Part shown: positions 12,101 through 24,110 of the stretch, one piece after another
How positions within the stretch are numbered: position 1 is the first letter of the stretch
How the letters are laid out: each line of letters opens with the position of its first letter
Assembly: GCA_951230915.1 (NCBI GenBank)
Contig: OX579638.1
Location: 14,650,696-14,714,695, forward strand
DNA: 64,000 bases
Reading direction: 5' to 3'
Source of the DNA: Antitrichia curtipendula
Taxonomy: Eukaryota > Streptophyta > Bryopsida > Hypnales > Leucodontaceae
Notes under the pieces: generated by a model
Databases searched by the model: none
What the model saw: the letters and a program-made list of their open reading frames with translations, nothing else
Told to the model about the DNA's origin: nothing
Translations under genes and position numbers: made by a program

Positions 12101-12562
12101 TAGCGTCTTCATTGCACTCTACTAAATGCCCCTCCAAATAAACTTTTTTCTTTTTACCAATTTATAATTATACTTTGAAATTTCTATAATTGGAAGTACA
12201 TCCCAAAGAACTTTGAATAGGTGCAAGAAAACTCAAATTTAGACATTTGGCAATGAAAGTAAATTGCTTCAAAAGCAAACTCAAAGACAAAAACTATAGA
12301 GGTCTTACTTGACAAATCACGCTTGCCAAAGCAAATTGCATGGCATTTTGGAGTGCAATTGGCATCATGTTGCTTGATTTGCTAAGATCTCTATAATTTG
12401 TTTTTAAGCTAACTTTAGATGGGATATATTTTGGTTGTCTAATGTTCAATTTTTATGGGTTATTTTGCATCTTTTGAAAGTACTTTTGAATGCGCTTCCA
12501 ATTATATAAATTCCAAATTCTAATTATGAAGAGTGCATTGAAGTTTTGCATTGAAGATGCCC
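12101..12562. mobile_element. Old hairpin MITE of the same type (462 bp)
   Basis: The left end contains GCGTCTTCATTGCACTCT and the right end AGAGTGCATTG with GAAGATGC. Flanking TAA is at 12098-12100 and 12563-12565. The arms are clearly complementary but diverged. The internal part 'aggtctta..gacaaatcac' resembles the 46219 element. Confidence 0.65.
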
Positions 12563-13518
12563 TAAGACTACCATAACAAGGTGTTGCTTTTGCCACACTT
12601 TTGGACATCATATTTGATACTACCATTCATTGACAAAAACTGAGATGCTATGAAATTCACAACATTTAAACACTGAAGTGTCTAAAACAAAAGTCAATTT
12701 TTTTTTACCACTTTCGAGTCAAAGAATTATACTATAGATAAGATAATTCACTTGGATGAAATGTTGACAAGAGTTGTCAGAAAAATTGTTTTTGACTTTA
12801 AAATTCTCAATTAATCCCCCAAAAGTTAAAAAAATACAAAACGACAGTTTTATTTTGGCTTCTTCTTGCATTTGAAAAAACATCATTCAAAAAATGCTTA
12901 GAAGGATACTATACTACAAAAATTACCCCTACAAAAAATGAGATGAAGGAAATTTGCAGAAATAACATATCAACATTGTCTATATATGCTACAAAATCAC
13001 CTTGTTTCATACAATTACTCAATTAATAAAAATGTGTAGTTTCAATAAGTTACTAAAAATGCCCACCACCAATCATCAGGCGTGGGATTCAAAATCCAAG
13101 GCTTGCAAACAAGTGCTTCAAGCAATGGTTTGGGCAATCCAGTCAAACTCTGAAATTAAATAAATAAATAATTTTTCTACTTTTTTTTGCCACTCTTTTT
13201 AACCCACTCTTTTTCAGGCTTTTTCAGGCACTCATTTTGACATAGTTGGACAAGTCTCTCCAGCACTGTATCATGTTCAATACTCTATTTGACATTCTAG
13301 TGCCAAAACCAGTGTAAAAAGAATGTGCTAAAAACAACACCCTTATTTAATAGTGTAAAGAAGTTAGGGTGGTAAAGAACCTAGTTTTTTTAATAGTCTA
13401 TACTATTGTATGCTATGTCTTTCAGATGAAATGCATCAGTATGTAAAATATAATGCATAAAGAATGTACTGTATATTGGCATCACAATGTAGAATATAAA
13501 ATATATGTTTAATATTAA

Positions 13519-14120
13519 CCCCTAAAGGACCGAGGCACATGTTAGACACAAATTGTGAAAAACTAACACTTTTTTAGGCAGTGAGAAAAAGAAAAAGAAA
13601 AAGAATCTAGAATTCAACCTTACAAATTTATACAAGACTACTATGGAAAAACTTTCAGAAACTTTGACCACATAGATTATAGCGTTTGAAGTTAGAAAAA
13701 AATAATTTTCTTTTTATCTTACTCAACAAGGCAAACAAACTTTAACTTCTCCTAAAGTGAGATTTTAATACTATACATAGTTATTTTTTTTTCACATTTG
13801 CATCAATAAAGTGAAATTTTTATACTATACATAGTTATTTTTTTTTCACATTTGCATCTTGTATCATATAAGTTACATACCCACCAAATTTCAAAATTAA
13901 AAGAGGAGTTTTGCACATGCTACCTGAGCTACCCAAAAAGTTCAAGGCAACAAAACTTTTGATCTGGGAACATGGTCAAAAAGAAAATTATATTCCACTA
14001 ACGGGTACATGTTTACATCTTGCATCAAAATCTGAAGAATGTTTGTTAAAAAAATGACTTCATACTCACCTACCTGAGATCACGTTGGGTACCTTCAACA
14101 ATAATTTGGTTCTTCAGGAG
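13519..14120. mobile_element. TTAA-flanked element A6 (602 bp)
   Basis: TTAA at 13515-13518 precedes CCCCTAAAGGACCGAGG. The right end, TTCAGGAG, is followed by TTAA at 14121-14124. It is shorter than the 0.9-kb copies and includes a local duplication near 13755-13860 ('actatacatagttattttttt' twice). Non-coding. Confidence 0.65.
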
Positions 14121-14731
14121 TTAAATCTCTTCAAATTTCTCAATTCAAGGATTATTTTCAACAATTGTTTTTTGAAATTTATGGATACAAATATATTAAT
14201 GGATTGCTAGTATGTTATAAAGATATACTACGAATCCCTAAATGCCTAACCATTTTGACCAAAACTAAGGATGCAATTAAATATAGCAATTACAAGTCTT
14301 TACAACTTGAATTGTACAAAAGGATTGTCAAGAAGATTTGAAAGTTTCTATTTGTGTGTTTAGATTTTTTTAAATTAAGTTTTTTATTGTATATTTTTGA
14401 AAAAAAATCTATTTATAGTTTTTAATATTATATGATAACACTCTAACCATCTCAGGTGTAACAATCAATTTCAATTTTCATTGTTTGAAATTATTTTCTT
14501 AGTTTTGTTGTATTCAAATTATACTTGCACAAGCACTGTGGAGTTAAAAGATTGCTATATAATGTCATTTATTTATATTGTACACGGAAAGTCTATCATG
14601 TAATAATATCTTCAACACATATATATTATTAGTAATTTAAGATTTACGACCATATCAAGTTGAAATAAAATAAAAGGATTCACAATTGAATTTTGTCCTC
14701 TAGCCTCTTCTTCCCAAACATGTTAGTTTAA

Positions 14732-15519
14732 CCCCTAAAGGATCATTGTCTCTTCGGGGGACAAGCGGGATTTCGGGCAAGTATCTACAGTCTCATTTTT
14801 TTTCCAGATTTATTTAAACTTTTTTTGAAGATAGAAAAATTGATTAGCTTTGTGGGAATATCATTTTTTTTTTAATTAGTGTCTAGGAACAAAAGTTATG
14901 CTCAAAAAAATGGAGACGGAAAAAAGATTAGTAATAAAAAAATTCAAAATTCTTTATTTTCTTTTTCTTTTTCTCATTGATTATACTTTTGTCTGCATAG
15001 AAATCTTTGATTCATTCCATTTGGATTTGTTATGAGAAAGTTATGGACAATCTTGTTTTGGGGGGCAATTAACACATTTTCTTGAAAAAATAATTTGTAG
15101 GATTGATTTTGACTGCAATTTTTATAATTAAATAAAAAAAATTCACACGGTTTAATTTACTTGTTAGAAAAATCTTGCCATTGGGATTAGTGTATTTTAA
15201 TTCCGATTTAGAGATATTAATAATTTAGATTTTCCTTCTATCTTTGTACATACTTCTACTTAACAATATTTTTAAGTATAAAAATGAAGCTTTAAATTTA
15301 TTTATTTATTCCTAGACTCTCAACTCAAATTCTCCACAATAAATAATTCAAGCTCAAAACTTTGTAGTGCAAAATTTTTTACTGAAGAAGGTTCAAAGTC
15401 AAATAATCTAGTCTCGCAATGTGTTGAAAAAAACAATTTTTAAATATTTTGACTCTTTGCTATTGAAATGGCAATTTTGAGTGTTTTAGGGCAGAAAAAA
15501 GGTCTTGGTCCCTTAGGAA
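14732..15519. mobile_element. TTAA-flanked element A7 (788 bp)
   Basis: TTAA at 14728-14731 precedes CCCCTAAAGGATCATTG. The right end carries GGTCCCTTAGGAA before TTAA at 15520-15523. A G/C-rich subterminal motif, TCTTCGGGGGACAAG, lies near 14750. The interior runs opposite to A4. Confidence 0.65.
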
Positions 15520-15523
15520 TTAA

Positions 15524-16777
15524 TAGGAAAATACGCTACAAAGCTCAGCAAACTTGTTAAAGAATCTCCTACATACCATGACTCTACCTAATGAGGGAAT
15601 AAGACCATATTTGAGTGAAGATTGAAATTTGTACACATGCATAAGAGAGAAACAATCTACCAAAGTCTTTATTTTTTAAATTGGCGAATCTCTCAACATT
15701 GGATGGCAAATTGTAAGTTTGAAGAATCCAAACTTTATTTTTTTTGAAGTTTGTGAATTGTAGCATGGAAAAAATTTACCAATTTTGGTACATGTATTTT
15801 GACAAAGAACCGCCTCAATTAAAAAAATTTAATACATTATAACATATTACAAACTAATAAAAATATCAAACTTATTAAAATAAAATAAAAATTGAACTTT
15901 CACCAAACATGCTATATTCCTATATCTTGTATTTTTCTATGTTGGTTTTCCTTCCTAAACAATGCTTGGCTACTCCATTAAGTTATATCTTATTTTTTGA
16001 GTTACTCGGATAGATGCTTATCTTTTGCAATAATATGGGTCTATAATTTATATATTTATTTAATTTTAGAACTTATATAAATTTATATTATAAATTATAA
16101 ATGATTAAAAATTTGAAAACATATAAAATATCTTAGAAGTTAAAAAAACTATGGTTAATAAATCTAAAGAAATTAGAAATTTTATCGCATGAGAATGCAT
16201 GACCTTATATTATTTTCCATAAATTTTGACTCCTTTTGAAACAAGACTAAAAAAGAAAGCATTTCACATATTGTAGGTTGAATTCTAGTAGTTATAAATA
16301 AACTACGAATTAACAAACTATAACCTGCCGTTAACAAAATACAAGTTTCAAAATGTAGTATATATGTTTATGACTTTCAAGAATTTAAGATTTTAAAATA
16401 TGAACATTTTCAAAAGTCCTAAGCCTTCAATTGGTTATCACTAGAAGGACAAAGATTAATAATCTTGCCGTTTAATAGTAACTATATTCAATTGTAATTT
16501 GAGGCAATTAGAAGTGCACATACAATTGTACGTGTCAATGAAATTGGTTTTGAAGGGTCCTATTATTTGAAATTTTTAACGCTTGAAAGTTGCTTCTTCT
16601 AATGTTGCATGTCATTTTATATCTTCTCTCGCAATAGTTTTGTAGATTAAGTGCATGACTCGGTGCATGGGTAGTGAGGTTTCCAAACAATGTTGTTGTA
16701 GTATTGTTGTTTCAAAATTGTTTCAACTAAACTAACATGTTTTAAGAAGACTTGAGTTTGTTTTGGTGGTTACACCA
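15524..16777. other. Intergenic, nothing recognised
   Basis: AT-rich, no open frame of interest and no clear repeat ends. Confidence 0.4.
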
Positions 16778-16781
16778 TTAA

Positions 16782-17690
16782 TGCCCAAAGGACCAAAGAC
16801 TTTTTCTTGTGTAAAAACACTCAAAGCTACTATTTCTATTGCCAAGTGCAAAACTTTTTTAAAAATTGGCATATCTAACCATAGGATCTTGTACAAGACT
16901 AGTAAAAGATTGTTTGGGGGAAAAATTTAGAAACTTTGACCATATAGATTGCAAGATATAAGCATTTGAAGTGAAAAAAACAAGTTTGTGCACCATGTTA
17001 GCCTAAATTTTTTTGGCTTTGAATCTTCTTAACTTTAAAAAATATTTCACTATAGGTTTGAATTTACATTCTTTTATGATGAAGAATTAAGTTGATTGTT
17101 TATGAATTTTTTTTTATAAAAACAAACTTGATTTTCATTCTTATCAAAATTCTTATGTAGAAGTTGGTACAAGACAAAAAGAAAAAACTAAATTGTTAAT
17201 AGTTCTAAGATGGAATTGAAATACACTAATCACAACGGTGAGATCGTTTTAACATATAAAATAAACTATATAAATTTTATTTTTTCTCCGAAACTGTAAA
17301 AATTGAGCTAAAAAATGAATCATGGGAGTTTGTTTTATTAAGATGCTCTAATTGCTTAGAAAACAAGACCTTCCATAACTTTCTCATCACTAGCCAAAAT
17401 ACAACGAATCAAGACTTTCTATGTAGACAAAAGTATTTTCTATGAGAAATAAAATTCAAAAATAATTATTTTGAAATTTTAGTGTTGCTTGGTGGACTAC
17501 TTTTTGGACTTAGTATAACAAAACTTTCTCACCTAAGCACCAACTGAAATAAAAATTATATTTTCTCCAAAAGCTAATGTATTTTACTATCTTCTAAAAA
17601 AGTTTCAAAAAATCATGTCAAAAATTGAGATCATAGGAACTTGCCCAAAACCTTGGAGTGTCCCTTGGGGGACACTTGAGCCTTTAAGGG
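16782..17690. mobile_element. Degenerate TTAA-type MITE A5 (909 bp)
   Basis: TTAA at 16778-16781 precedes TGCCCAAAGGACC. The right end reads CCTTTAAGGG followed by TTGA. The interior matches A4 ('atctaaccataggatcttgt', 'gttaatagttctaagatgga'). A subterminal palindrome, GTGTCCCTTGGGGGACAC, is at 17658-17675. Terminal decay suggests an older copy. Confidence 0.7.
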
Positions 17691-18224
17691 TTGATTTGTA
17701 AAAGGTAACAAATTGGGGTTGAAGAAAAATGCAAACAAAGCACCTTTTTTCTTTTTGTCTACAATATATAGTACTTTGATTTTTGCGTAATAACATGTGA
17801 ATTTTAAAGAACAAAAAATGGCATGCACCAATCAAATATTAAAACATTTCAAAATGAAAAAAATATGGGCAAGCTCCTTGTGTTGTTCGAATACCCGATA
17901 TCTTATCAAATCTGTCGTGAAGCCCTAAGGGCTAGTTTCCATTAGAACACCGAAGCTCCAAAAATCAGAGGCGGGTTGGAGGGAGCCTACACATCCAGGT
18001 AAAGCTAATGACATTTCCATTGGGGTTAGGTCTGCTTTGTCTCGACACCCTTTTTCACCAACTCAGGTGAAGACACCCATTCCCGTCCATGTACCCAATT
18101 CCGTCATGATGTATCAAGTGTGCACATTTTTGTAGTAAGAATGTACTTTGTTGATACATTGTGACGGATTCGGATACAATTTTTGGTATATGACGGACTG
18201 TAGTTGGAGGAAGCGATGTAAGGA

Positions 18225-18500
18225 GAAAACACCCATTCCAAAAACTACGATTTTAAAACCCAATCTACGTACCTCCGCCGTGGTGCTTGCTCACGCTCAC
18301 AAAGGGCTTGCTGGCCTCCAGATCTACCAATTTCTGTGTCGGATCAAAATGAACGTCTGAAGGAATGGAATTGTTTCCCTGGCTGGAAATCCATGTGCTC
18401 AAACCACTACAGTAGTAAGTACTTTTTTCTTATTATACTCTTTAGTTTTCTTTTGGGTAAGCACAATGGAAATTAAGTGTTTTTATGAAATTGTGCTCTA
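18225..18500 (+). repeat. E copy 5, 5'-truncated
   Basis: It starts within the E block ('acgtacctccgccgtggtgc') and continues into the T-rich flank ('agttttcttttgggtaagca'). Confidence 0.6.
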
Positions 18501-18777
18501 TGAATTTACTACTGAAGGATATATTGTTACATTGAACCTTCAGGTGCTGAAGTTCTTTGCTAAAAATGAGGTGAATGTTGTGGGTTTTTTTTGTTGGGTT
18601 TTGTTTAAAACGAGGTGAATGTTTCACACATAATTTGCACATCATGATTTATAAAAACATTTTCTAAAATAACCAAAATTTGCCTTCAAAAATGGTCCCA
18701 ACAGAAAGAGTAAAGCATTGAAAATTTACACATGATTTTCATGAATTTCACCATTGAAAATTTAAACATGCAATTAA

Positions 18778-19692
18778 CCCCTAAAACCCCGAGGTCTTTT
18801 CTCCATCAAAACACACTCAAAACTGCCAATTCTATTGCAAAGAGCAAAAAACTATAAAAATTGTTTTTTTTTGCATATCTAACCGTAGGATCTTATACTA
18901 GACTAGTATGAGAATGTGTGCAAGAAATTTCAGAAACTTTGAACAAATAGATTGCAAGATATTTGCATTCAAAGTGAAGAAAACAAGTTTTTTTGCACCT
19001 TGCTTGACTAGATTTTTGGGCTTTGAACCTATTTAACTTAAATTTTTTATATTGTTGATTTTGATTTTCTAAGTTTATATGTTGAATACTTCAGTTGAGA
19101 ATCTAGGAAAAAAAATTCAAGAAAAAAACACTAAATTTTTACTGATTAAAAAATTGTTAAGTAGAAGTAGGTTCAAGATTGAAAGAATAACTAAATCGTT
19201 AATAGCTCTAAGACAAAATTGAAATACCATAATCCCAAAGGTGAGATTGTTCTAGCAAGCAAATTCAACCTTGTCTAAATTTTTTTTTCTGAAAATTGTA
19301 AAAATTGCATTCAAAAATGAATCCTAAAAGTTATTTTTTCAAGAAGATGCTTAGATTGCCCGAAAAACTAAGATTGTTCATAACTTTTTCATTATTAGTC
19401 CAAATAGAATGAATCAAAGCTTCAAATGTAGACAAAAAGACACAGATTTTGAAAAAAATATTTAAGAAATTTACTTTGACTTTCTGTGATTTTTTTGTGT
19501 TGCCCGCCAAACTCTATTTTTGGCATAACTTTTTCTCTCAGGCACCAATTGAAATAAAAACTATATATCCACAAAGCTCTCGCAAAACCGCACAACCTCA
19601 AAAAATCCCAAAAAAATTCTCTACAAATTGAGGTCACAAGAACCTACCCGGACCCAAATTGTCCCCCGAGGGGACAAACGGGGTTTTAGGGG
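18778..19692. mobile_element. TTAA-flanked piggyBac-like MITE A4 (915 bp)
   Basis: TTAA at 18774-18777 precedes CCCCTAAAAC, and TTTTAGGGG is followed by TTAA at 19693-19696. The interior is related to A1-A3 but diverged. A perfect palindrome, TTGTCCCC-CGA-GGGGACAA, lies at 19659-19677 just inside the right end. The host flanks (18695-18770 and 19697-20020) align to 63630-64000, where no insertion is present. Confidence 0.8.
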
Positions 19693-20027
19693 TTAAACAT
19701 GCAAGTGTTGATTTGGAGTTATTTGTGATTTATGCTAATAAAAAAAATTGCATTTCAACAATTATAAGGTATATTTTGTAATGAGTTTGATAGCTCTTCA
19801 TTTGAACTTAAGGCTATTGGAAGTGCATTTTAGTGCACTATCACAATTTTTAGTTGTTCATGTCACCTCCAATCTCCCAAAATTCTTATATGCAAATTTC
19901 TCAAACATTGTGGGGAGGGACAACATACTAAAAATAGGATAATTACATTTCTCTTATTATAAACTTACAACTCTTATGCAATTTCACACTCAAAATTGGA
20001 ATATCCACTAATAAGCAACCTCTTTAA

Positions 20028-20235
20028 CCCCTAAATGGTCGAGGCACTTTTTAAATTTTAAACAATGCGCAAGGCATCAAATTTGGTGTGGACAATACTT
20101 TGAAGTTGAATAAAAACTTGCCAAGTCAATATTTTTAGTAGTTTTACTTTTGAAAATTTTAGATTTGAAGTCTAGTTTTAGAATCAAAAAGCCGATTTTG
20201 AAAATGAAGGATTATGATTTTTCTATTCAACTACC
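20028..20235. mobile_element. Truncated left end of a B-family element
   Basis: TTAA at 20024-20027 precedes CCCCTAAATGGTCGAGG. Homology to B1 continues to about 20230, where an E repeat starts. No matching right end was found. Confidence 0.6.
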
Positions 20236-20239
20236 CTAA

Positions 20240-20560
20240 CTGTAACGGATGGATGGGGATAAGGATAGGGAAGAGCTGGTGGGGACTCAACCCTCCCAGT
20301 GTTTCGAAATCGGAATCGAAATCGGAATGCCAGGTCGCGTGAGTCCCTCCGCATCTACGAGAACGCCGTCGGATCAACGTCATCCAATCGTCAAATTGAA
20401 CTCCGAATTCCAAAATCTACACTTTCCAAACCCAATCTACGCAGCTCTGCCGTTGTGCCTGCTCACGCTCACAGAGGGCTTACTGGAACCCCAGATCTAC
20501 CGAGTCCTGAATTTGAGCCAGGAAAACAAATTCCATTTCCATCAGACGTTCATTCTGATC
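20240..20560 (+). repeat. E copy 6, arm of an inverted pair
   Basis: Forward E block, starting 'gggataaggatagggaagag' and ending at the 'catcagacgttcattctgat' junction with copy 7. Confidence 0.65.
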
Positions 20561-20860
20561 CGATGCAGAAAGTGGTAGATCTGGAGGCCCAGCGAGCCCT
20601 CTGCGAGCGTGAGCAGGCACAACGGCAGAGCTGCGTAGATTGGGTTTTGAAACCGTAGATTCTTGAATGTGGAGTTCAAATCGACTATATTCCGACGCTG
20701 ATCCGGCGGTGTTTTCGTAGATGTGGAAGGACTCACGTGAACCGTCATTCCGATATCGATGAACAGGAGGGCGTTGCCATTGAGCGCCTGGACCTCCGGA
20801 ACTGGACTGCACTGTTGGCGCGTGCTTCCCTCCCGTCTCCCCTCCAGTTGCTTTTTTTTG
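20540..20860 (-). repeat. E copy 7, inverted arm
   Basis: Reverse E block facing copy 6 tail to tail. Its upstream part ('tggcaacgccctcctgttca' on the minus strand) differs from the other copies. A 178-codon frame (20480-21016, minus) runs through it. Confidence 0.65.
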
Positions 20861-21264
20861 GATGAATTCCATTGATAAGGGAAAACAGTACAAGGCAGCT
20901 ACATTAAATAGTGAAATTAGGTTACCTTTACAATTAGGTTGCCTTACCCCCCAAAAGTTATTATGTAAGCCATCAAAGTCAAAAATATTTCTACAAGTAC
21001 TTCCATTTTTATACATGGAGGTTCATGAGTTCCAACTACATTAAAAAACTAATTCAAAAGTAGTATTTTCTTGTATAGAAACAATAAATATTTAAATAGT
21101 GTTGAATGTCGAGAAATTAGTGAGGGGCAACCTAATTTCACTATTCAGTGTGGTTAAAACCTCCACATTTTGGGGAGACTCGGATTCCATTTGCAACCGA
21201 AGAACCGTGATTGTAACCAAGTATTGTCAAATCGTCTTAGGAAGGTCTCTATTTTGTTGGAGTA

Positions 21265-21676
21265 AGGTAGTGTGCTCTATAAAAGTGCCCATCTTCTTCA
21301 AATCGCCCCTATTTTTAGGTGGGGAATGGAGATGGGGTGATCCTTGAATGGACCAGTTTAGCAATTGAATGCATAGAGGAAAAATGATTTTTCTATTGCA
21401 AGAGCCAATCATTGTCTTTGATTTCTGCTCATCTCTTTACAAGTTGCAAGGGAACAGATTTTGGAAGACCTATGGTCACAAATAGGTGCCTGTGCCCTGA
21501 ATCTTTGAAAATTTATAAATAATTCAAAAATGATTGGAAAAATACAAAATCACTTGTGTTAGGTTCCTCATCTATTTTTCTTTCTCTGAAAAATGATCAA
21601 AAAATATTTTTGCCCACGGAAGCCTGTGAAAAAGGCGGGCCAGCCCTTAAATGGTCGCTTTCAGAGCATGTTGCCT
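21265..21676. mobile_element. TA-flanked MITE C1 (412 bp), uninterrupted
   Basis: TA at 21263-21264 precedes AGGTAGTGTGCTCTA, and AGCATGTTGCCT is followed by TA at 21677-21678. It is collinear with C2 and shows TTGA where C2 carries the TTAA insertion. Confidence 0.8.
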
Positions 21677-21679
21677 TAA

Positions 21680-22540
21680 GCTTAATTCCTGCAACATGGC
21701 ATGAGCTTCCCAAATTCCAGAGATTCTTCAAAGTCGTAATTAGCAAACCACTGAGCCATACTTGGCAGTATCAAAATTCACAATCCAAAGAAATATCATA
21801 ATCCAAAATTTGTTGACCTGAGGACCCATTCCTCTCTAGGTAGGAACAACCATAATTGTCACACAATCTACAACTCCCTTTCACCCTAAAATATGGGTTT
21901 CTCATTTTCTAGCTCAATGGGTTCAATGAAGTTGGTTGAATTAAAAACTTCAAAATTCATGTAACTTAGAGTTTCCAATTAAACAACATTCTTGATTTTC
22001 CTCGATGTAACAAGTGTGAACCTGCAAGTTTATTTTTAATTTTTAGAAGGAACGCGAATTTCACTAAAATGGCGGCATTCTGGAACTTTGGCGGGTTTCC
22101 ATCTAACATGTCCTAGATGTTCAGACAAAGTGGCGGATTTCATATGCCATTTTAACGAAATTGACGTTAAGGATACATTGATCTAGAAGATGAAGAATAC
22201 CCTTCTAAACATTTTACAACTATTTGGTTTAGATCGTGTACCTATTAAGCTTAGTAAGCTTTAATTGTTGATAACTTTGCATATTTAATCCAAATAACAC
22301 AATCTCTCGTGCATCTTTGAACCTTTTTTCATTTGCTAACAAAAACTTAGTATAATCATTTAGCAATCTAATATGATCAAATCAAAAAGTAGCAACTTGG
22401 GATATCTCCACTCTCCATGTCACCAACTCACAATCCCTTCGAGCATTTGCACCAATGCAAAAACTTCATCAACACACCAAAATGAGTTCAAGTATTGAAT
22501 TCAAATGGAGGGCCACTTTGACACCACGCTCTTGTCTTAG
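21680..22540. other. Intergenic, nothing recognised
   Basis: No gene. Unique-looking sequence between C1 and the D/B1 composite. A 'ggcggcattctggaactttggcg'-type patch near 22070-22100 is unexplained. Confidence 0.35.
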
Positions 22541-23339
22541 CGACCTTCATGGAATTTGTTATTAATTTTTGAAGTTGAAACGCAATGGTCATTAACCCCT
22601 AAATGCCCAAGGCACCCAAATGTGGTGTCGCAAAATTTTTGAAGTTAAATAAAACCTTACCAAATTATTATTTTTAATAGTTCATATTTTTGAAAGATTA
22701 TTTTTGAAGTCCAGTTTTAGCATCAAAAATTTGATTCTAAAAATGAATGATTATGATTTTTCCATTGAATATGTTTTGCAAAGATGTCCATTGCAATCTT
22801 GACTTTCCGTAGTGTTGAAGGCTCTTGGAAATGAGCCTCAAATACAATAAATCTTAGAGAAAAAATCGCATTAGAAATTCATTTAAAAAAATTGTAGAGT
22901 AGATTTTGAGAAGCCGTAAATTGATTGGAGTTATACATGTTAGGCCCTTTATCCTCGTAATGTTTTTGTTGCCCAACTTTTTAGATTTGACATGTGAAAA
23001 GAGAATTGAAAGACTTCAAATCACTTTTGCAGTTTTAGCACAGACATGACCAAATGTTATAATCTTTCAATCCATAAGTGATATTGTTGTGTTTTCTTTT
23101 CCTATATGATCATTAACATGTATAGTTTGAATCTATATGGTTATAATTTTAAAAAAATTGATACAACTTATCAAAAAGTTGGTTTTTTGTTCAATTTAGA
23201 GCAAATTCCTAGAAGTTCAAAAAAGACCTTGGACATTTGGGGGTTTAAAACAACCACCTCTTGAAATATACAATGTGTAAATAAATTGGAGATAGCAAAA
23301 TGTACCTCTGTGTTAGTGGTCACTTTTAGAGCACCCTAC
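22540..23339. mobile_element. D-type MITE carrying B1, left end lost
   Basis: D-family interior sequence lies on both sides of B1, ending 'cacttttagagcaccctacttta'-like at about 23339. The expected left terminus is not found upstream of about 22540. Confidence 0.55.
22596..23244. mobile_element. TTAA-flanked MITE B1 (649 bp), inserted in a D-type MITE
   Basis: TTAA at 22592-22595 precedes CCCCTAAATGCCCAAGG, and CATTTGGGGG(T) precedes TTAA at 23245-23248. The body is collinear with B2 at 47591. The flanking DNA is the interior of a D-type MITE ('gaagttgaaacgcaatgg' on the left, 'aaaatgtacctctgtgttag' on the right), interrupted at TTAA. Confidence 0.8.
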
Positions 23340-23644
23340 TTTATGGGTGCTCATTGCTCAACCTTTTTTCCTTATTGCAGCTCAACAAGAGCGTTCGAAG
23401 TGGCAGCCCACATTGGAAGCTCCATATTCCAGCTCCAAAGCTGCCGTCCGGCAGTCAAAGGGGACCACCGAGCCGCCCGAGCGGCTCAGCTGTAAGTTAG
23501 CTACACAGAAGATCTGCAAGCCAGGAAAACTGCCTTTGCTTCCTCCTGTTCGTTTTGCACCAAATATGCCCTAAAAAAAACTGGAGAATTGCAAAGGAAA
23601 CTAACTTGCTTTCTGGTGGTGTCAATAAAAACTAAAGAAGGTAG

Positions 23645-23791
23645 GTAAACCCGTAAACCCCGTAAACCCTTAAACCCATCAAACCGTAAACCTGTAAACC
23701 CGTAAACCCGTAAACCCGTAAACCCGTAAACCTGTAAACCCGTAAACCTGTAAACCCATAAACCCATAAACCCATAAACCCTTAAACCCTT
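23645..23791. repeat. Telomere-like octamer array (TAAACCC+N)
   Basis: About 18 units of TAAACCCN, where N is mostly G, T or A. The plant telomere repeat is the 7-mer TAAACCC, so this is an 8-bp variant. It directly precedes a degenerate F unit. Confidence 0.85.
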
Positions 23792-24110
23792 GCCAAGAAA
23801 TGTCCCAGTCACTTTGCAGGAGGGTTATTTCCTGTAATCTCTTGTTGGTGTGTGAAATCCGTGTAATCAACGATTACAAATTTCATTAATTGATCACATA
23901 TTTCATCCATTTCTAAATAGTTATTTATGTCAAGCAATGTCCTCGTTGTCGAAAATTCTAAAAAAATGGCATTTCCTTGTTGAGCTTTGCCTTCTTTGTT
24001 GTCAAGAATTTTGAAAATAAACACGCATTCCTTGGCAGGCTTTGCCCTCTTGTTAGCCTATTTATTTTCAAAATTTCCTCTACCTTGGTGATTGCCCTAT
24101 ACATAATCAA
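23792..24110. repeat. Degenerate F unit next to the octamer array
   Basis: 'aagaaatgtccc', 'gtgtaatcaacgattac', 'gagctttgccttc' and 'gattgccctatacataa' match F in order, with heavy divergence. The octamer array occupies the place of the F unit's GTAAACC start. Confidence 0.55.

Noticed and set aside
20480..21016. 178-codon minus-strand frame as a gene
   Set aside because: It runs through an E repeat and its neighbour; the frame is not the one kept open in the other E copies.
23645..23791. A true interstitial telomere tract
   Set aside because: The period is 8, not 7, and the array coincides with the start of an F element.
23501..23812. 103-codon minus-strand frame with a YGFTGL-type repeat
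   Set aside because: It is the translation of the octamer repeat and low-complexity DNA, not a gene.
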